NCBI RefSeq assembly: GCF_004168625.1
Contig: NZ_SDWW01000026.1
Location: 1 to 62,887, forward strand
Source: Pengzhenrongella frigida
GTDB taxonomy: Bacteria > Actinomycetota > Actinomycetes > Actinomycetales > Cellulomonadaceae
Direction: 5' to 3'
Length of the DNA stretch: 62,887 nucleotides
Below, piece by piece: positions 24,627 to 32,370 of the stretch; within the stretch, counting starts at the first letter, position 1, and each line of letters starts with the position of its first letter. The position numbers and the translations under genes are program-made. Under the pieces are notes generated by a model, which ran no database searches, was not told where the DNA came from, and worked only from the letters and a program-made list of their open reading frames with translations.

Positions 24627-25361
24627 TCAGGAAGGTCGGACCTCGGCCCACAGCGCCTCGTAGCTCAGCGCCGCACGGCTCAACGGGGCGAAGGCCGGCA
24701 CGGGGGCCCGGCGCTCGGCCATCTGCTCGATGATCGACAGAGCGGGGATCACGGTCGTGGCCACCCCCGCGGCACCGTCGAACGCCTCGATCACCTCGCG
24801 GTGCAGGCGCTTGCGCCGATCGGCCATCGAGAAGAAGGCAAGCACCTCGGGGCGCGGCTTGGCCGACTCGGCGACGAAGGTCTTGAGCTGGTCGAACGTG
24901 CGCAGCGAGAGCGCCGCCGGGATCAGCGGCACGAGCAGGGTGTCGGCGGCGTGCAGCACGTTCTCGGACAGCAGCGAGATGCTCGGCGGGCAGTCCAGGA
25001 AGACGACGTCGTAGTCGGCCGTGAAGCCGGTCAGCAGCTGCCCCAGCCGACGGGTCCGCTTCTTGGCGTCGTCGAGGTCCAGGTCCAGATTCCGGTAGCT
25101 GAAGTCGGCCGGCAGCAGGTCGAGGTTCTCGAAGTCGGTCGCCTTGAGGACCGACTCGGCCGGTCGCCGGCCGGTGACCAGACCGTGCGCGCCGCCCTTG
25201 ACCTTCGGCCGGACCCGGAAGAGGTACGTCGCGGCGGCCTGCGGATCAAGGTCCCACAGGAGCGTGCGCTGCCCCTCGCGTGCCGCAAGGTAGGCGAGGT
25301 TCACCGCCGTCGACGTCTTGCCGACGCCACCCTTGATGTTGTACGTCGCGAAGATCCTCAT
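24627..25361 (-). CDS. Orphan ParA-type ATPase
   Basis: A 244-residue P-loop ATPase of the ParA/MinD family. It has the deviant Walker A KGGVGKTSTAVNLAYLA (with the signature lysine), 'LLWDLDPQAAATYLF', Walker B-like 'YDVVFLDCPPSISLLSENVL' and 'LVPLIPAALSLRTFDQL'. There is no N-terminal HTH and no ParB next to it, so it is not an obvious chromosome-partition pair. Its ATG overlaps the stop of the CHAD gene (ATGA), implying stoichiometric co-translation. Such orphan ParAs position non-DNA cargo in other bacteria. The cargo here is possibly polyphosphate granules (inference). Confidence 0.93.
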   Translation of the reverse strand: MRIFATYNIKGGVGKTSTAVNLAYLAAREGQRTLLWDLDPQAAATYLFRVRPKVKGGAHGLVTGRRPAESVLKATDFENLDLLPADFSYRNLDLDLDDAKKRTRRLGQLLTGFTADYDVVFLDCPPSISLLSENVLHAADTLLVPLIPAALSLRTFDQLKTFVAESAKPRPEVLAFFSMADRRKRLHREVIEAFDGAAGVATTVIPALSIIEQMAERRAPVPAFAPLSRAALSYEALWAEVRPS

Positions 25362-26899
25362 GTGTCGCCTCCGGGTCGGTGCAGGGGTGCGCGTCCTGAC
25401 GGTCGGACGAACCGCGTGAACGCCTGGTCGAACTCGCGCCGGGCCTTGCCCTGCTCGGCGTCGAGATGCGCGATGAGCTCCCCCATGGCGAGCAGGGCCG
25501 CGGCGGGCACCCCGGAGGTCAGCATCTCCTCGGCGAACTCACGCAGCGCGCGACGTTGCACGTCGGCGTCCTGGAACCGGCCGAGGACGTCCTGCAGGCC
25601 CCGGAGGTCCGCGACCACCCGCCGCGACGGCGGCGGGTCGACCACCGGGGCGAACACCTCGAGCGCGTACCGCAGCTCCTTGCACCGCCCGCGGAGCCGG
25701 TGCAGGTCGTCGGCCGGGGAGCCGGCGCCGATCGCGGCACCGTCCCGCACGACCTTCCGGGAGGCCCGGGCGAGGACGCGACCGCCCAGCACCCCGGCCG
25801 ACGTCGACCGTTCGGTGCCGGTCGCGGTGCCGGTCGCACGGCCACCCAGCGTGACCAGCGCCCCTTCCCAACCGGCCAGCAGCCGGCGGAACCGGGCAGA
25901 CCTGAGCCCGTCCACCATCTCCTGGCGTGCGATCGCGCGCCGCTGGGTGAGATGCCGGCCGAACGAGTCGAGGTCGGTGGCGTCCGCCGCGACCAGCCAG
26001 CCCGACATGGCAGGCAGGCCGAGCAGGTAGACATCCAGATCGCGGACCGGCGTCGTCAGGGCGCCGAGCCCGGCGAAGGCCGGCTCCCACTCGCTGCGGA
26101 ACTCGGCAGGCAGGACCTCCCGTCCCCACCGGAGGGTGGAGCGGGTCCGACGCAGCGCGACCCGGAAGTCGTGCAGGAACTCGGTGTCGATGTCGGCCAG
26201 CACCCCGGGCAGGTTCGCCCTCATCACCGCAAGGAAGCCGGACAGCGCCGCCGCCAGCAGCGCGGTGGCCGGGGCGTCCGCGGCGACGGGCGCCGGGACG
26301 TCGTCGGCCAGGTCGTCGCCGTCGGGCATCCCCGCCAGCCCGGCCAGGCCGGCCTCGACCGGGCGCAGACCGAGTCCGGTCAGGAGGCGGTCGACCCGGC
26401 GCGCGTGCTCGTCGTAGCCGCGCAGCGCCCGCACGGTGACCCGGCCCGCTCCTCCGACCACGGCGAGCGGCTCGTCGAGCTCGACCCGGACGACCGTCTT
26501 GCCGTCGGCGTCGCGCAGGTCGAGCTGCCGCCACGAGTGGCGCTCGTCCGAGACCACCAGCAGGGCGCGGATCCCGGCGACCGGAGCGACCGCGTCCCGG
26601 ACCCGACCCGCCCGCAGCACCTCGGCGCCGGCCGGCCACCGCAGGTCTCCGGTGACCGCGTCGGTCGAGGGTCCGTCCGCGCCGTCGAGCACCACGCGGC
26701 GGGCCCGAGGTTCGCTGTGGTGCTCGAGGGTCAGGCCGGCGGCCCGCAGGCGCCGGTCGAAGGTGTCGAGCCGACGACGACGCACGGTCCGCGGGCGGCC
26801 GGCCTCGACCGTGTACCGATCGGCCAGCACGCCGACGACCGCGTCGAGCTCGAGCCGACCCTCGTCGACTCCCTGGAAGGCACGGGCCGGGCGCGTCAT
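25358..26899 (-). CDS. CHAD-domain protein with divergent CYTH-like N terminus
   Basis: A 513-residue protein. The C-terminal half (about residues 215-500) is a CHAD helical domain. It has the conserved basic/His motifs 'LHDFRVALRRTRSTLRWGREVL' and 'LHRLRGRCKELRYALEVFAPVV' and 'LQDVLGRFQDADV'. The N-terminal 200 residues resemble a CYTH barrel ('DTFDRRLRAAGLTLEHHSEPRARRVVLDG') but lack the ExExK signature, so triphosphatase activity is doubtful. CHAD domains bind inorganic polyphosphate and localise to polyphosphate granules in other bacteria. It is coupled to the downstream ParA. A long inverted repeat abuts its ATG. Confidence 0.88.
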   Translation of the reverse strand: MTRPARAFQGVDEGRLELDAVVGVLADRYTVEAGRPRTVRRRRLDTFDRRLRAAGLTLEHHSEPRARRVVLDGADGPSTDAVTGDLRWPAGAEVLRAGRVRDAVAPVAGIRALLVVSDERHSWRQLDLRDADGKTVVRVELDEPLAVVGGAGRVTVRALRGYDEHARRVDRLLTGLGLRPVEAGLAGLAGMPDGDDLADDVPAPVAADAPATALLAAALSGFLAVMRANLPGVLADIDTEFLHDFRVALRRTRSTLRWGREVLPAEFRSEWEPAFAGLGALTTPVRDLDVYLLGLPAMSGWLVAADATDLDSFGRHLTQRRAIARQEMVDGLRSARFRRLLAGWEGALVTLGGRATGTATGTERSTSAGVLGGRVLARASRKVVRDGAAIGAGSPADDLHRLRGRCKELRYALEVFAPVVDPPPSRRVVADLRGLQDVLGRFQDADVQRRALREFAEEMLTSGVPAAALLAMGELIAHLDAEQGKARREFDQAFTRFVRPSGRAPLHRPGGDT

Positions 26900-26900
26900 G

Positions 26901-26931
26901 GTGCACCCAACCTAACCGCGCCAGGGTGCAC
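26901..26931. promoter_or_regulatory. 8-bp inverted repeat abutting the CHAD start codon
   Basis: Arms GTGCACCC (26901-26908) and GGGTGCAC (26924-26931) are perfectly complementary with 15 bases between. The minus-strand ATG lies one base beyond the first arm. The spacer contains TAGGTT, a plausible -10, placing transcription start at or near the ATG (leaderless). This could be an operator, or a hairpin at the end of the upstream gene. Confidence 0.55.
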
Positions 26932-26970
26932 GATTCCGGCAGATTGCCCTCGCAGGCCCGCGTGTCTGCC

Positions 26971-27651
26971 TCACAGGAGGTTGATCGCCCGGGCGACGAC
27001 CAGCGCCGCCAACGACAACGAGATCAGCGACTCGATGATCATCCCGAGCTTGGCCCAGCGCTTCACCGCCGACACGTCCGTCGGCCCGAACGCGGTCGCG
27101 GTGTTGAACGAGAGCGCGAGGTAGTCCACGAACTGCGGGTACCAGGTGGCGGGGACGAGCGTGGCGTTGGTCATCTCGGGGAACACGAACGCCGGATTGC
27201 TGGTCGCCCCACGCGCAGCCCGAGTGCTCGCACCGCCGCCGTCGAGGTCCCAGAACCACAGCGCGAACGTGAGGATGTTGATGAGCCAGACGATCGCGCC
27301 GATGGCGAGCAGCGGGCCGGCGGTGTCGAACGATCCCGGTCGCAGGATGCCGGCGACCAGGCGGATGGCGGCGATCACGTTCACCGACGTGATCAGCGCG
27401 ATCAGCAGCCCGGTGGTCACCCGCAGCCACCGCCGGTCCCGGTCGATCAAGCCCGGGTCGCCCGCGACCAGCAGCACCAGGAACACGACGAGAACGGACG
27501 GGTACACCCAGTGGGGCGACACCCGGAAGTCCGCCGGGAGGAACTGGTGCAGCACTCCGGCGGTCAGGGCGGCGATGGCCATCGGCCAGCGATGCTCCCC
27601 ACGGCGGTGCACCGGGACCGCACCTCGGGACGACCGCGCGTCGTCGGTCAC
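26971..27651 (-). CDS. Multi-pass membrane protein (DUF1345-like C terminus)
   Basis: A 226-residue protein with about five or six membrane helices ('WPMAIAALTAGVLHQFL', 'VYPSVLVVFLVLLVAGD', 'LRVTTGLLIALITSVNVIAAIRLVAGIL', 'LLAIGAIVWLINILTFALWFWDL'). A final segment 'YLALSFNTATAFGPTDVSAVKRWAKLGMIIESLISLSLAALVVARAINLL' recalls DUF1345/ion-channel-like proteins. GTG at 27651 was chosen because a GGGGG motif lies upstream; another GTG is five codons earlier. Function unknown. It sits between DUF2252 and CHAD genes on the same strand. Confidence 0.78.
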   Translation of the reverse strand: MTDDARSSRGAVPVHRRGEHRWPMAIAALTAGVLHQFLPADFRVSPHWVYPSVLVVFLVLLVAGDPGLIDRDRRWLRVTTGLLIALITSVNVIAAIRLVAGILRPGSFDTAGPLLAIGAIVWLINILTFALWFWDLDGGGASTRAARGATSNPAFVFPEMTNATLVPATWYPQFVDYLALSFNTATAFGPTDVSAVKRWAKLGMIIESLISLSLAALVVARAINLL

Positions 27652-27692
27652 GGCGGCCCCCGTCACCCGGTCGACAGGCGCGGGCCCATCGA

Positions 27693-29129
27693 CTAGATCC
27701 CGCTCTGCGCGGTCACCCGACCGGAGCGCACGGCTTCCACGAGCAGGGCATGATCGAGCTCGTTCAGGTCGGCGTAGGACGTGGCGAAGTCGGCGATCGC
27801 CTGGTCGAACTCGTCCCCCTCCCCCAGGTACCCGGTGATCGCGACCCGGTCCCCCGACCGCGCATGTGCGCGGGCCAGCGCCTGCCCGCAGAGCCGTCCG
27901 TACAGGCCCATCGTGTCGGGAGCCTGGCTCTCGACGATGGCCGACGCCTTCCCGTCGCGGAGCTGGCGCAGGTAGAAGTCGCGCTCGACCCCGTCGGGAC
28001 CGAGCACGCGGTCCCAGCCGAGGAAGATGTCGCTCGTCGCCTGCATCAGGTGCTGGCCGGCCACGACCCGCTCGCCCTGGTTCTTGAAGCCGTTCGCCTT
28101 GGTGAAGCCGGACAGCACCGACTTCTGAGCCTCCTTCGCCTGCAGGAACAGCGGGTCGGTGCCGTCGAGGCCCTCGAAGAGCAGGATCCAGGCGCGGGTG
28201 CCCACGCTCCCGACCCCGACGACCTTGCGCGCGATCTGCACCAGCGTGAACTGCTCGAGCAGGTGACGACGGTCGGACTGGAGGGTCCGCCGGTACGACC
28301 CGAGCAGCTTCGTCAACCGCTCGTAGGTCACCTTCGCCTCGTCCTCGCCCCACAGCTCCTCGACGGGGACGACCAGCGGCGGCTGGCTGACGATGCGGGG
28401 GCGGCCGTCCACCATGGTCGTCAGCTTGGCGAGCGCCTGCACGCTGTCCCGGGTTCGCGCCTTGGCGAGCATGGACCTCATCCGGGTCTCGCGCTTGGCA
28501 TCGAGCTGCTGACCTATCTGAGGCAGCAGCTCCTCCATGTCGAGATGGGAGTACCAGACCTCGAGGTTGCCCCGGTGGGAGAAGCTGGTCACCGTGTCGC
28601 GATACCCGGCAACCGCCTGCAGGACGACCTTGCGGCACTTCTTCGCGGAGAACCCGTTGCCCCGGGCGGCCACCTCCAGGCTCGCGGCGAGCCGCTTGAC
28701 GTCCCACTCGAACGGTCCGGGGTGCGTCTCGTCGAAGTCGTTGACGTCGAAGACGAGCTTGCGCTCGGGCGAGGCGTAGACCCCGAAGTTGCTCAGATGG
28801 GCGTCGCCGCACAGCTGCACGATCAAGCCGGAGTGCGGGCTCTGCGACAGGTCCGACGCCATGATCAGCGCGCCGCCGCGGTAGAAGGTGAACGGCGAGT
28901 CGAGCATGCGCCCGTACCGGATCGGGACGAGCTCGGGGACCCGGCTGGCGGCCTGGCCCTCGAGCTGCGCCACCGGGTCGGACCGACCGGCCGTCACGAG
29001 CGCGGCCTGCGCCGCGAGAGGCACCCGGTCGCGGACCGCTCTCCCGGCGGTCGCCCGCTCCTCCCGGCTCGCCACAGCCCCCGAGCTCGACCCGATCACA
29101 GAACCACGCACGGCCGTCTCCTTTGCCAT
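27693..29129 (-). CDS. DUF2252 family protein (kinase-like)
   Basis: A 478-residue DUF2252 protein. Typical motifs are 'IRYGRMLDSPFTFYRGGALIMASDL', 'VQLCGDAHLSNFGVYASPERKLVFDVNDFDETHPGPFEWDVKRLAAS' and 'GVGSVGTRAWILLFEG'. The GDAHLSNFG…FDVNDFDE arrangement resembles the catalytic loop and metal-binding Asp of aminoglycoside-phosphotransferase-fold kinases, so a kinase-like activity is possible but undemonstrated. C-terminal 'LARAHARSGDRVAITGYLGEGDEFDQAIADFATSYADL' is family-typical. Same strand as, and 42 bases upstream of, the membrane protein gene. Confidence 0.9.
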   Translation of the reverse strand: MAKETAVRGSVIGSSSGAVASREERATAGRAVRDRVPLAAQAALVTAGRSDPVAQLEGQAASRVPELVPIRYGRMLDSPFTFYRGGALIMASDLSQSPHSGLIVQLCGDAHLSNFGVYASPERKLVFDVNDFDETHPGPFEWDVKRLAASLEVAARGNGFSAKKCRKVVLQAVAGYRDTVTSFSHRGNLEVWYSHLDMEELLPQIGQQLDAKRETRMRSMLAKARTRDSVQALAKLTTMVDGRPRIVSQPPLVVPVEELWGEDEAKVTYERLTKLLGSYRRTLQSDRRHLLEQFTLVQIARKVVGVGSVGTRAWILLFEGLDGTDPLFLQAKEAQKSVLSGFTKANGFKNQGERVVAGQHLMQATSDIFLGWDRVLGPDGVERDFYLRQLRDGKASAIVESQAPDTMGLYGRLCGQALARAHARSGDRVAITGYLGEGDEFDQAIADFATSYADLNELDHALLVEAVRSGRVTAQSGI

Positions 29130-29174
29130 CTTCCGCGTTCGCGGGGTGCCCGCGCCCTCAGGTCCAGGCGACTG

Positions 29175-29669
29175 TCAGGCGCCTGCACCCTCCGAGAGCT
29201 CGTGCGCGAGCTCCTTCTCGTCGCTCTCCGAGAGCGAGGTCTTCAGCAGCGTCCCGCCGTACTTGCTCATGGCATCGGCGAACTTGTCCTCGGTGATCTT
29301 CGACGCCATCACGACGACGGCGGCTCCACCCGGCTTGAGCAGCGACTTCACCTGCGACCGGAACTCGTCGTTCACACCGGACTTGCCGAGCTTGCCCATG
29401 AGGGCACCCATCGCACCACCGAGCGCGAGACCGACGAACGGGACGAGGAAGAGCAGGCCGATGATCATGCCCCAGAGCGCGCCGGATGCGGCGGAGACGC
29501 CGACGATCTTGGTCGGGGTCTCGACGTGGGTCTTGCCGGCGGAGTCCACCTGCACGAGCGCGAGCCCGGTGAGCTGGACGACGAAGTCCTTCTGGAGGCC
29601 GATCACCTCGTTGTACGCGGACGTGGCAGTCTGCTGGTCGTCGTACCCGATGACGATGAGTTCGGACAT
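29175..29669 (-). CDS. DUF1269-type glycine-zipper membrane protein
   Basis: A 164-residue protein beginning MSELIVIGYDDQQTATSAYNEV with an excellent SD (AAGGAG, seven bases from ATG 29669). It has the DUF1269 layout: an N-terminal soluble domain that 'tracks' two-partner-like betas, a Gly-rich membrane hairpin ('GALWGMIIGLLFLVPFVGLALGGAMGALMGKL'), and a C-terminal domain ('LKPGGAAVVVMASKITEDKFADAM'). The family is associated with stress and envelope but functionally undefined. It lies 45 bases after the DUF2252 start in the opposite reading order, so it may be the upstream end of that transcription unit. Confidence 0.88.
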   Translation of the reverse strand: MSELIVIGYDDQQTATSAYNEVIGLQKDFVVQLTGLALVQVDSAGKTHVETPTKIVGVSAASGALWGMIIGLLFLVPFVGLALGGAMGALMGKLGKSGVNDEFRSQVKSLLKPGGAAVVVMASKITEDKFADAMSKYGGTLLKTSLSESDEKELAHELSEGAGA

Positions 29670-29797
29670 GTCGTACTCCTTGGGGCTGGGGAACGGGTGC
29701 TCGGGAAGATCGGAAGAACTCGGGCCCGGTCCCGTGGCGATCGGCGATGCCGATGCCCCGGGACCGGGACGTTCGATGTGTCCAAGACGTGCGCGAC

Positions 29798-29857
29798 CTA
29801 GCGGCGCCGCGCGACTCGGCGAGATGTGCGCCGCGCCACCCTGCGTGATGCGAACAT
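29798..29857 (-). CDS. Arginine-rich 19-residue mini-protein (putative)
   Basis: An ATG at 29857 with a near-perfect SD (GGAAGGAGGT, about five bases away) opens a 19-codon frame MFASRRVARRTSRRVARRR ending at TAG (29798-29800). Nine of 19 residues are Arg. It lies between the DUF6325 gene and the DUF1269 gene on their strand. It could be a real small basic peptide, a leader peptide, or the remnant of a longer gene. The SD strength is the main evidence. Confidence 0.45.
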   Translation of the reverse strand: MFASRRVARRTSRRVARRR

Positions 29858-29903
29858 GGCGACCTCCTTCCACCTGGACGGGTCCGCGTGCGGGCTGGTG
29901 GTG

Positions 29904-30440
29904 CTATCGGGCTCCGGAGCTCATCGCGTCGATCTGCTGGGCTTCCTCGACCGTGTGCAGGCCCAGGGTGACCAGGTCGAGCGGGCTGATGAACCCGTCG
30001 CTGATCCGGTACCCGTGGGCCCGGGCTACCGCGTCGCGGAACGGGACCGCCCACCGGTGCTCGAGCAGGATGAGCGCAGCGGCGGTGCCCGCGGGGATGT
30101 CGTCGATGACGTCCCAGGCTTCTTCGTCCGTGAAGACCTCGAGGCCCTCGGCCCCGGCCTCCGCGCCGGCGGCCGCGCCGATGTCGATGCCCCGGTCGCC
30201 CTCGATCTCGAGGCCGATGAGCGCGCCGATCGTGCTGCCGAGCTCGATCGCGTCGTCCTTGGTGAGGTTGCTCAGGTGCATGACCTCGATGTCACCGGCA
30301 GTGTCCTTGTAGACGGCCAGTGCGTCGATCACCCGCACGACGTCGGAGTCGCGGAGCCGCTCGAGCTCGTCGACTATCTCGCCCCGGAAGTCGGGGTGGT
30401 CGAAACCCAGGACCAGTAGCTGAACAGGTCCGATTGTCAT
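29904..30440 (-). CDS. DUF6325 family protein
   Basis: A 178-residue soluble protein (MTIGPVQLLVLGFDHPDFRGEIVDELERLRDSDVVRVIDALAVYKDTAGDIEV…) matching the actinobacterial DUF6325 pattern. It has a ferredoxin-like first half, an Ala/Gly/Glu-rich middle and a second half 'AALILLEHRWAVPFRDAVARAHG'. The fold logic (tracking domain plus Gly-rich segment) is similar to the neighbouring DUF1269 proteins but without a clear membrane hairpin. Function unknown; same-strand cluster suggests joint expression. Confidence 0.85.
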   Translation of the reverse strand: MTIGPVQLLVLGFDHPDFRGEIVDELERLRDSDVVRVIDALAVYKDTAGDIEVMHLSNLTKDDAIELGSTIGALIGLEIEGDRGIDIGAAAGAEAGAEGLEVFTDEEAWDVIDDIPAGTAAALILLEHRWAVPFRDAVARAHGYRISDGFISPLDLVTLGLHTVEEAQQIDAMSSGAR

Positions 30441-30562
30441 GTGCTGTTCCTCCCTCGGGTTGGTCGATGCTCATGGGTGCAGAGCACCGGACCGCCGGGG
30501 CGCGCCGAGCACGGTGCGCCCTGGCGGTTCAGATTCAGCCAAAGATGCGCTTGAGCCGCCGG

Positions 30563-31024
30563 TCAGGCGTCGATCGACTTCATCTCCCGGCCGTGCACGA
30601 TGACGGCCCAGATCACCAGCACGTCGATGGCGATCATGATCGTCGACCACACCGGGTACGCGGCCATGAACCCGATGTTCACGACGGCGCTGACGAACGC
30701 GATGATGACGGCGATGACCCGGGCCCACATCTGCCCGACCAGCAGCCCGAGGCCGGCGGCTACCGCGAGGGCGCCGAGGACGATGTGCGTCCAGCCCCAC
30801 TGGGTGTAGTCGACGTTCACCGTCAGGCCGTTCTCGCCCACCAGGTAGTACTCGGTCTGGAACAGCGCGATGAACCCCTGAATCACGTGGAAGGTGCCGA
30901 GGAGCAGCATCATCGTGCCGGCGAAGGCGATCCAGCCGACCCAGCCGGTGGGTCCGCGCTCGGTCTGCCACGACGTGTTCTCCACGGAGGTGTCGCGCGA
31001 GGATTCCCGCCTCATGTCAGTCAT
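30563..31024 (-). CDS. DUF7144 family four-helix membrane protein
   Basis: A 153-residue protein from MTDMRRESSRDTSVENTSW with SD AAGGAG before ATG 31024. Four membrane helices follow ('WIAFAGTMMLLLGTFHVIQGFIALF', 'WTHIVLGALAVAAGLGLLVGQ', 'VIAVIIAFVSAVVNIGFMAAY', 'WSTIMIAIDVLVIWAVIV'), a pattern common in actinobacterial stress-associated gene clusters. It is divergent from the DUF1269 gene at 31203; the 178 bases between probably hold both promoters. Confidence 0.87.
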   Translation of the reverse strand: MTDMRRESSRDTSVENTSWQTERGPTGWVGWIAFAGTMMLLLGTFHVIQGFIALFQTEYYLVGENGLTVNVDYTQWGWTHIVLGALAVAAGLGLLVGQMWARVIAVIIAFVSAVVNIGFMAAYPVWSTIMIAIDVLVIWAVIVHGREMKSIDA

Positions 31025-31202
31025 GTCAACTCCTTCTCGCTGTGGACAACATTCAGCGTCGTCCGGTGCCGGAGCGGGGGTCCTCATCCCCTGCGGGTGA
31101 GAGGAGCGGGGCCGGCCACCCCGGTCGGCTGGCGTCACAGGTCCGGTGGGGCTACGACGGTTCGAGGGGACAGTCCCCGTACCGGTTCAAGGAGGCAGCA
31201 AG

Positions 31203-31703
31203 ATGACCGACACCACCGTGCAGCTGTTCGTCGCGGCGTTCGACAACGAGCCGCAGGCGGCCATCGCGCTGCAGGACTTCCGGGAGATGGACCGGGCGGG
31301 GGCGATCGACCTGATCGACGCCGCCGTGCTCGTGCGCCACACCGACGGCAAGGTCAAGTTCGAGGAGACGGCCGACCCGAGCGGGAAGAAGTGGGCCGCG
31401 CGCGGCGCGGTCGTCGGTGGCCTGGTCGGGCTGATCTTTCCCCCGAGCATCATCGCGGGCGCCCTCATCGGCGGCGCGGGCGGCGGGGTCTGGGGCAAGA
31501 TCCGCGACAAGGGCTTCAAGGACGAGGACCTCAAGGCGATCGGCGAGAGCCTCGAGCCGGGGACGTCGGCCATCATCGCGATCGCCGAGGACAAGGTCAT
31601 CGAGCGGCTCGAGGCGGGTCTCGAGGGCTACGAGCGGATCGCCAAGCACGCGCTGAGCGCCGAGGCCGCCGCAACGATCGAAGCCGAGATCACGAACCCC
31701 TAG
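31203..31703 (+). CDS. DUF1269-type glycine-zipper membrane protein (second copy)
   Basis: A 166-residue protein (MTDTTVQLFVAAFDNEPQAAIALQDFREMDRAGAIDLIDAAVLVRHTDGKVKFEET…) with SD AAGGAGG at 31189-31195. The hydrophobic Gly zipper ('AARGAVVGGLVGLIFPPSIIAGALIGGAGGGVWGKI') and C-terminal 'LEPGTSAIIAIAEDKVIERLEAGLEGYERIAKHAL' are typical of the family. It is a divergent paralogue of the protein at 29175. The two copies plus DUF6325 and DUF7144 form a compact cluster of small proteins. Confidence 0.88.
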   Translation: MTDTTVQLFVAAFDNEPQAAIALQDFREMDRAGAIDLIDAAVLVRHTDGKVKFEETADPSGKKWAARGAVVGGLVGLIFPPSIIAGALIGGAGGGVWGKIRDKGFKDEDLKAIGESLEPGTSAIIAIAEDKVIERLEAGLEGYERIAKHALSAEAAATIEAEITNP

Positions 31704-31791
31704 CGAGGGGCAGGGTGGGGTCCGGCCGGGCAAAGGGGATTCTCAGCAGACCAACAGCATGCCTTCAGCGCCCTGCGGCATCGTCGATCCC

Positions 31792-31875
31792 ATGACCACC
31801 ACGACAGCTCGTCCCGCTCCGCTCCTCGACGGTCGACCCCGTCGCGCCCTCACCGGCGATCGGTCCCGCTCGTGA
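31792..31875 (+). CDS. 27-residue upstream ORF overlapping the FMN-binding gene
   Basis: ATG at 31792 opens MTTTTARPAPLLDGRPRRAL…, whose TGA overlaps the GTG of the next gene as GTGA, the overlap style used for coupling elsewhere in this genome. It may be a leader peptide that couples translation, or the remnant of a deleted gene. No clear SD was seen. Confidence 0.35.
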   Translation: MTTTTARPAPLLDGRPRRALTGDRSRS

Positions 31876-32315
31876 AGCGGGACCCGGTGCGCCGCATCGT
31901 CCTCGCCACCGGCACCACGCTCACCGGTGTCGCGCTGCTGCTCTCCTACTCGGCGAGCGTGAGCCGGTCGGCCGCGACCTCGATCGTCAGCGGGTCGACC
32001 ACCGCGTCGGCCGCCTCCGTCGACACCGGGGCGAGCACGACCCAGACGTACGACGGCGCGGCCGCCTCGACCCGGTTCGGGAACGTGCAGGTCCGCATCA
32101 CCGTCACCGACGGCGTGCTCACCGCCGCCGAGGCGATCGACTACCCGGACTCCGACGGGCACGACCAGCAGATCAACTCGTACGCGATCCCGATCCTCAA
32201 TGCGGAGGCCGTGGACGCGGGCACCGCGAGCATCGACATGGTCTCGGGCGCGACGTACACCAGCAACGGCTACGTCCAGTCCCTGCAGGACGCCCTCGAC
32301 CAGGCCGGGCTCTGA
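31872..32315 (+). CDS. Exported FMN-binding domain protein
   Basis: A 147-residue protein with an N-terminal membrane/signal segment ('RRIVLATGTTLTGVALLLSYSASV'), a Ser/Thr/Ala linker and an FMN-binding domain. The ending 'TASIDMVSGATYTSNGYVQSLQDALDQAGL' contains the SGAT motif. Its Thr is the residue to which ApbE covalently attaches FMN in NqrC/RnfG-like proteins. An extracytoplasmic electron-transfer role follows from the family. Usual partners (ApbE, ferric-reductase-like membrane protein) are absent next to it, so it is an orphan here. Start is GTG. Confidence 0.85.
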   Translation: MKRDPVRRIVLATGTTLTGVALLLSYSASVSRSAATSIVSGSTTASAASVDTGASTTQTYDGAAASTRFGNVQVRITVTDGVLTAAEAIDYPDSDGHDQQINSYAIPILNAEAVDAGTASIDMVSGATYTSNGYVQSLQDALDQAGL

Positions 32316-32319
32316 CCCG

Positions 32320-32370
32320 TCAGTTGCCGGGTCTGATCAGTTGCCGGGCCTGATCAGTCGCCGGCCTTGA
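32320..32370. repeat. Three tandem 17-bp units over the LiaF-like gene stop
   Basis: Units at 32320-32336, 32337-32353 and 32354-32370 share TCAGT-GCCGG---TGA. The third contains the last codons and stop of the minus-strand gene, so its coding end has been copied twice into the spacer. Confidence 0.85.

Noticed and set aside
26971-28812. Extension of the membrane protein frame across the DUF2252 gene
   Set aside because: The N-terminal 380 residues are an Arg-rich wrong frame of DUF2252; the membrane protein starts at about 27651.
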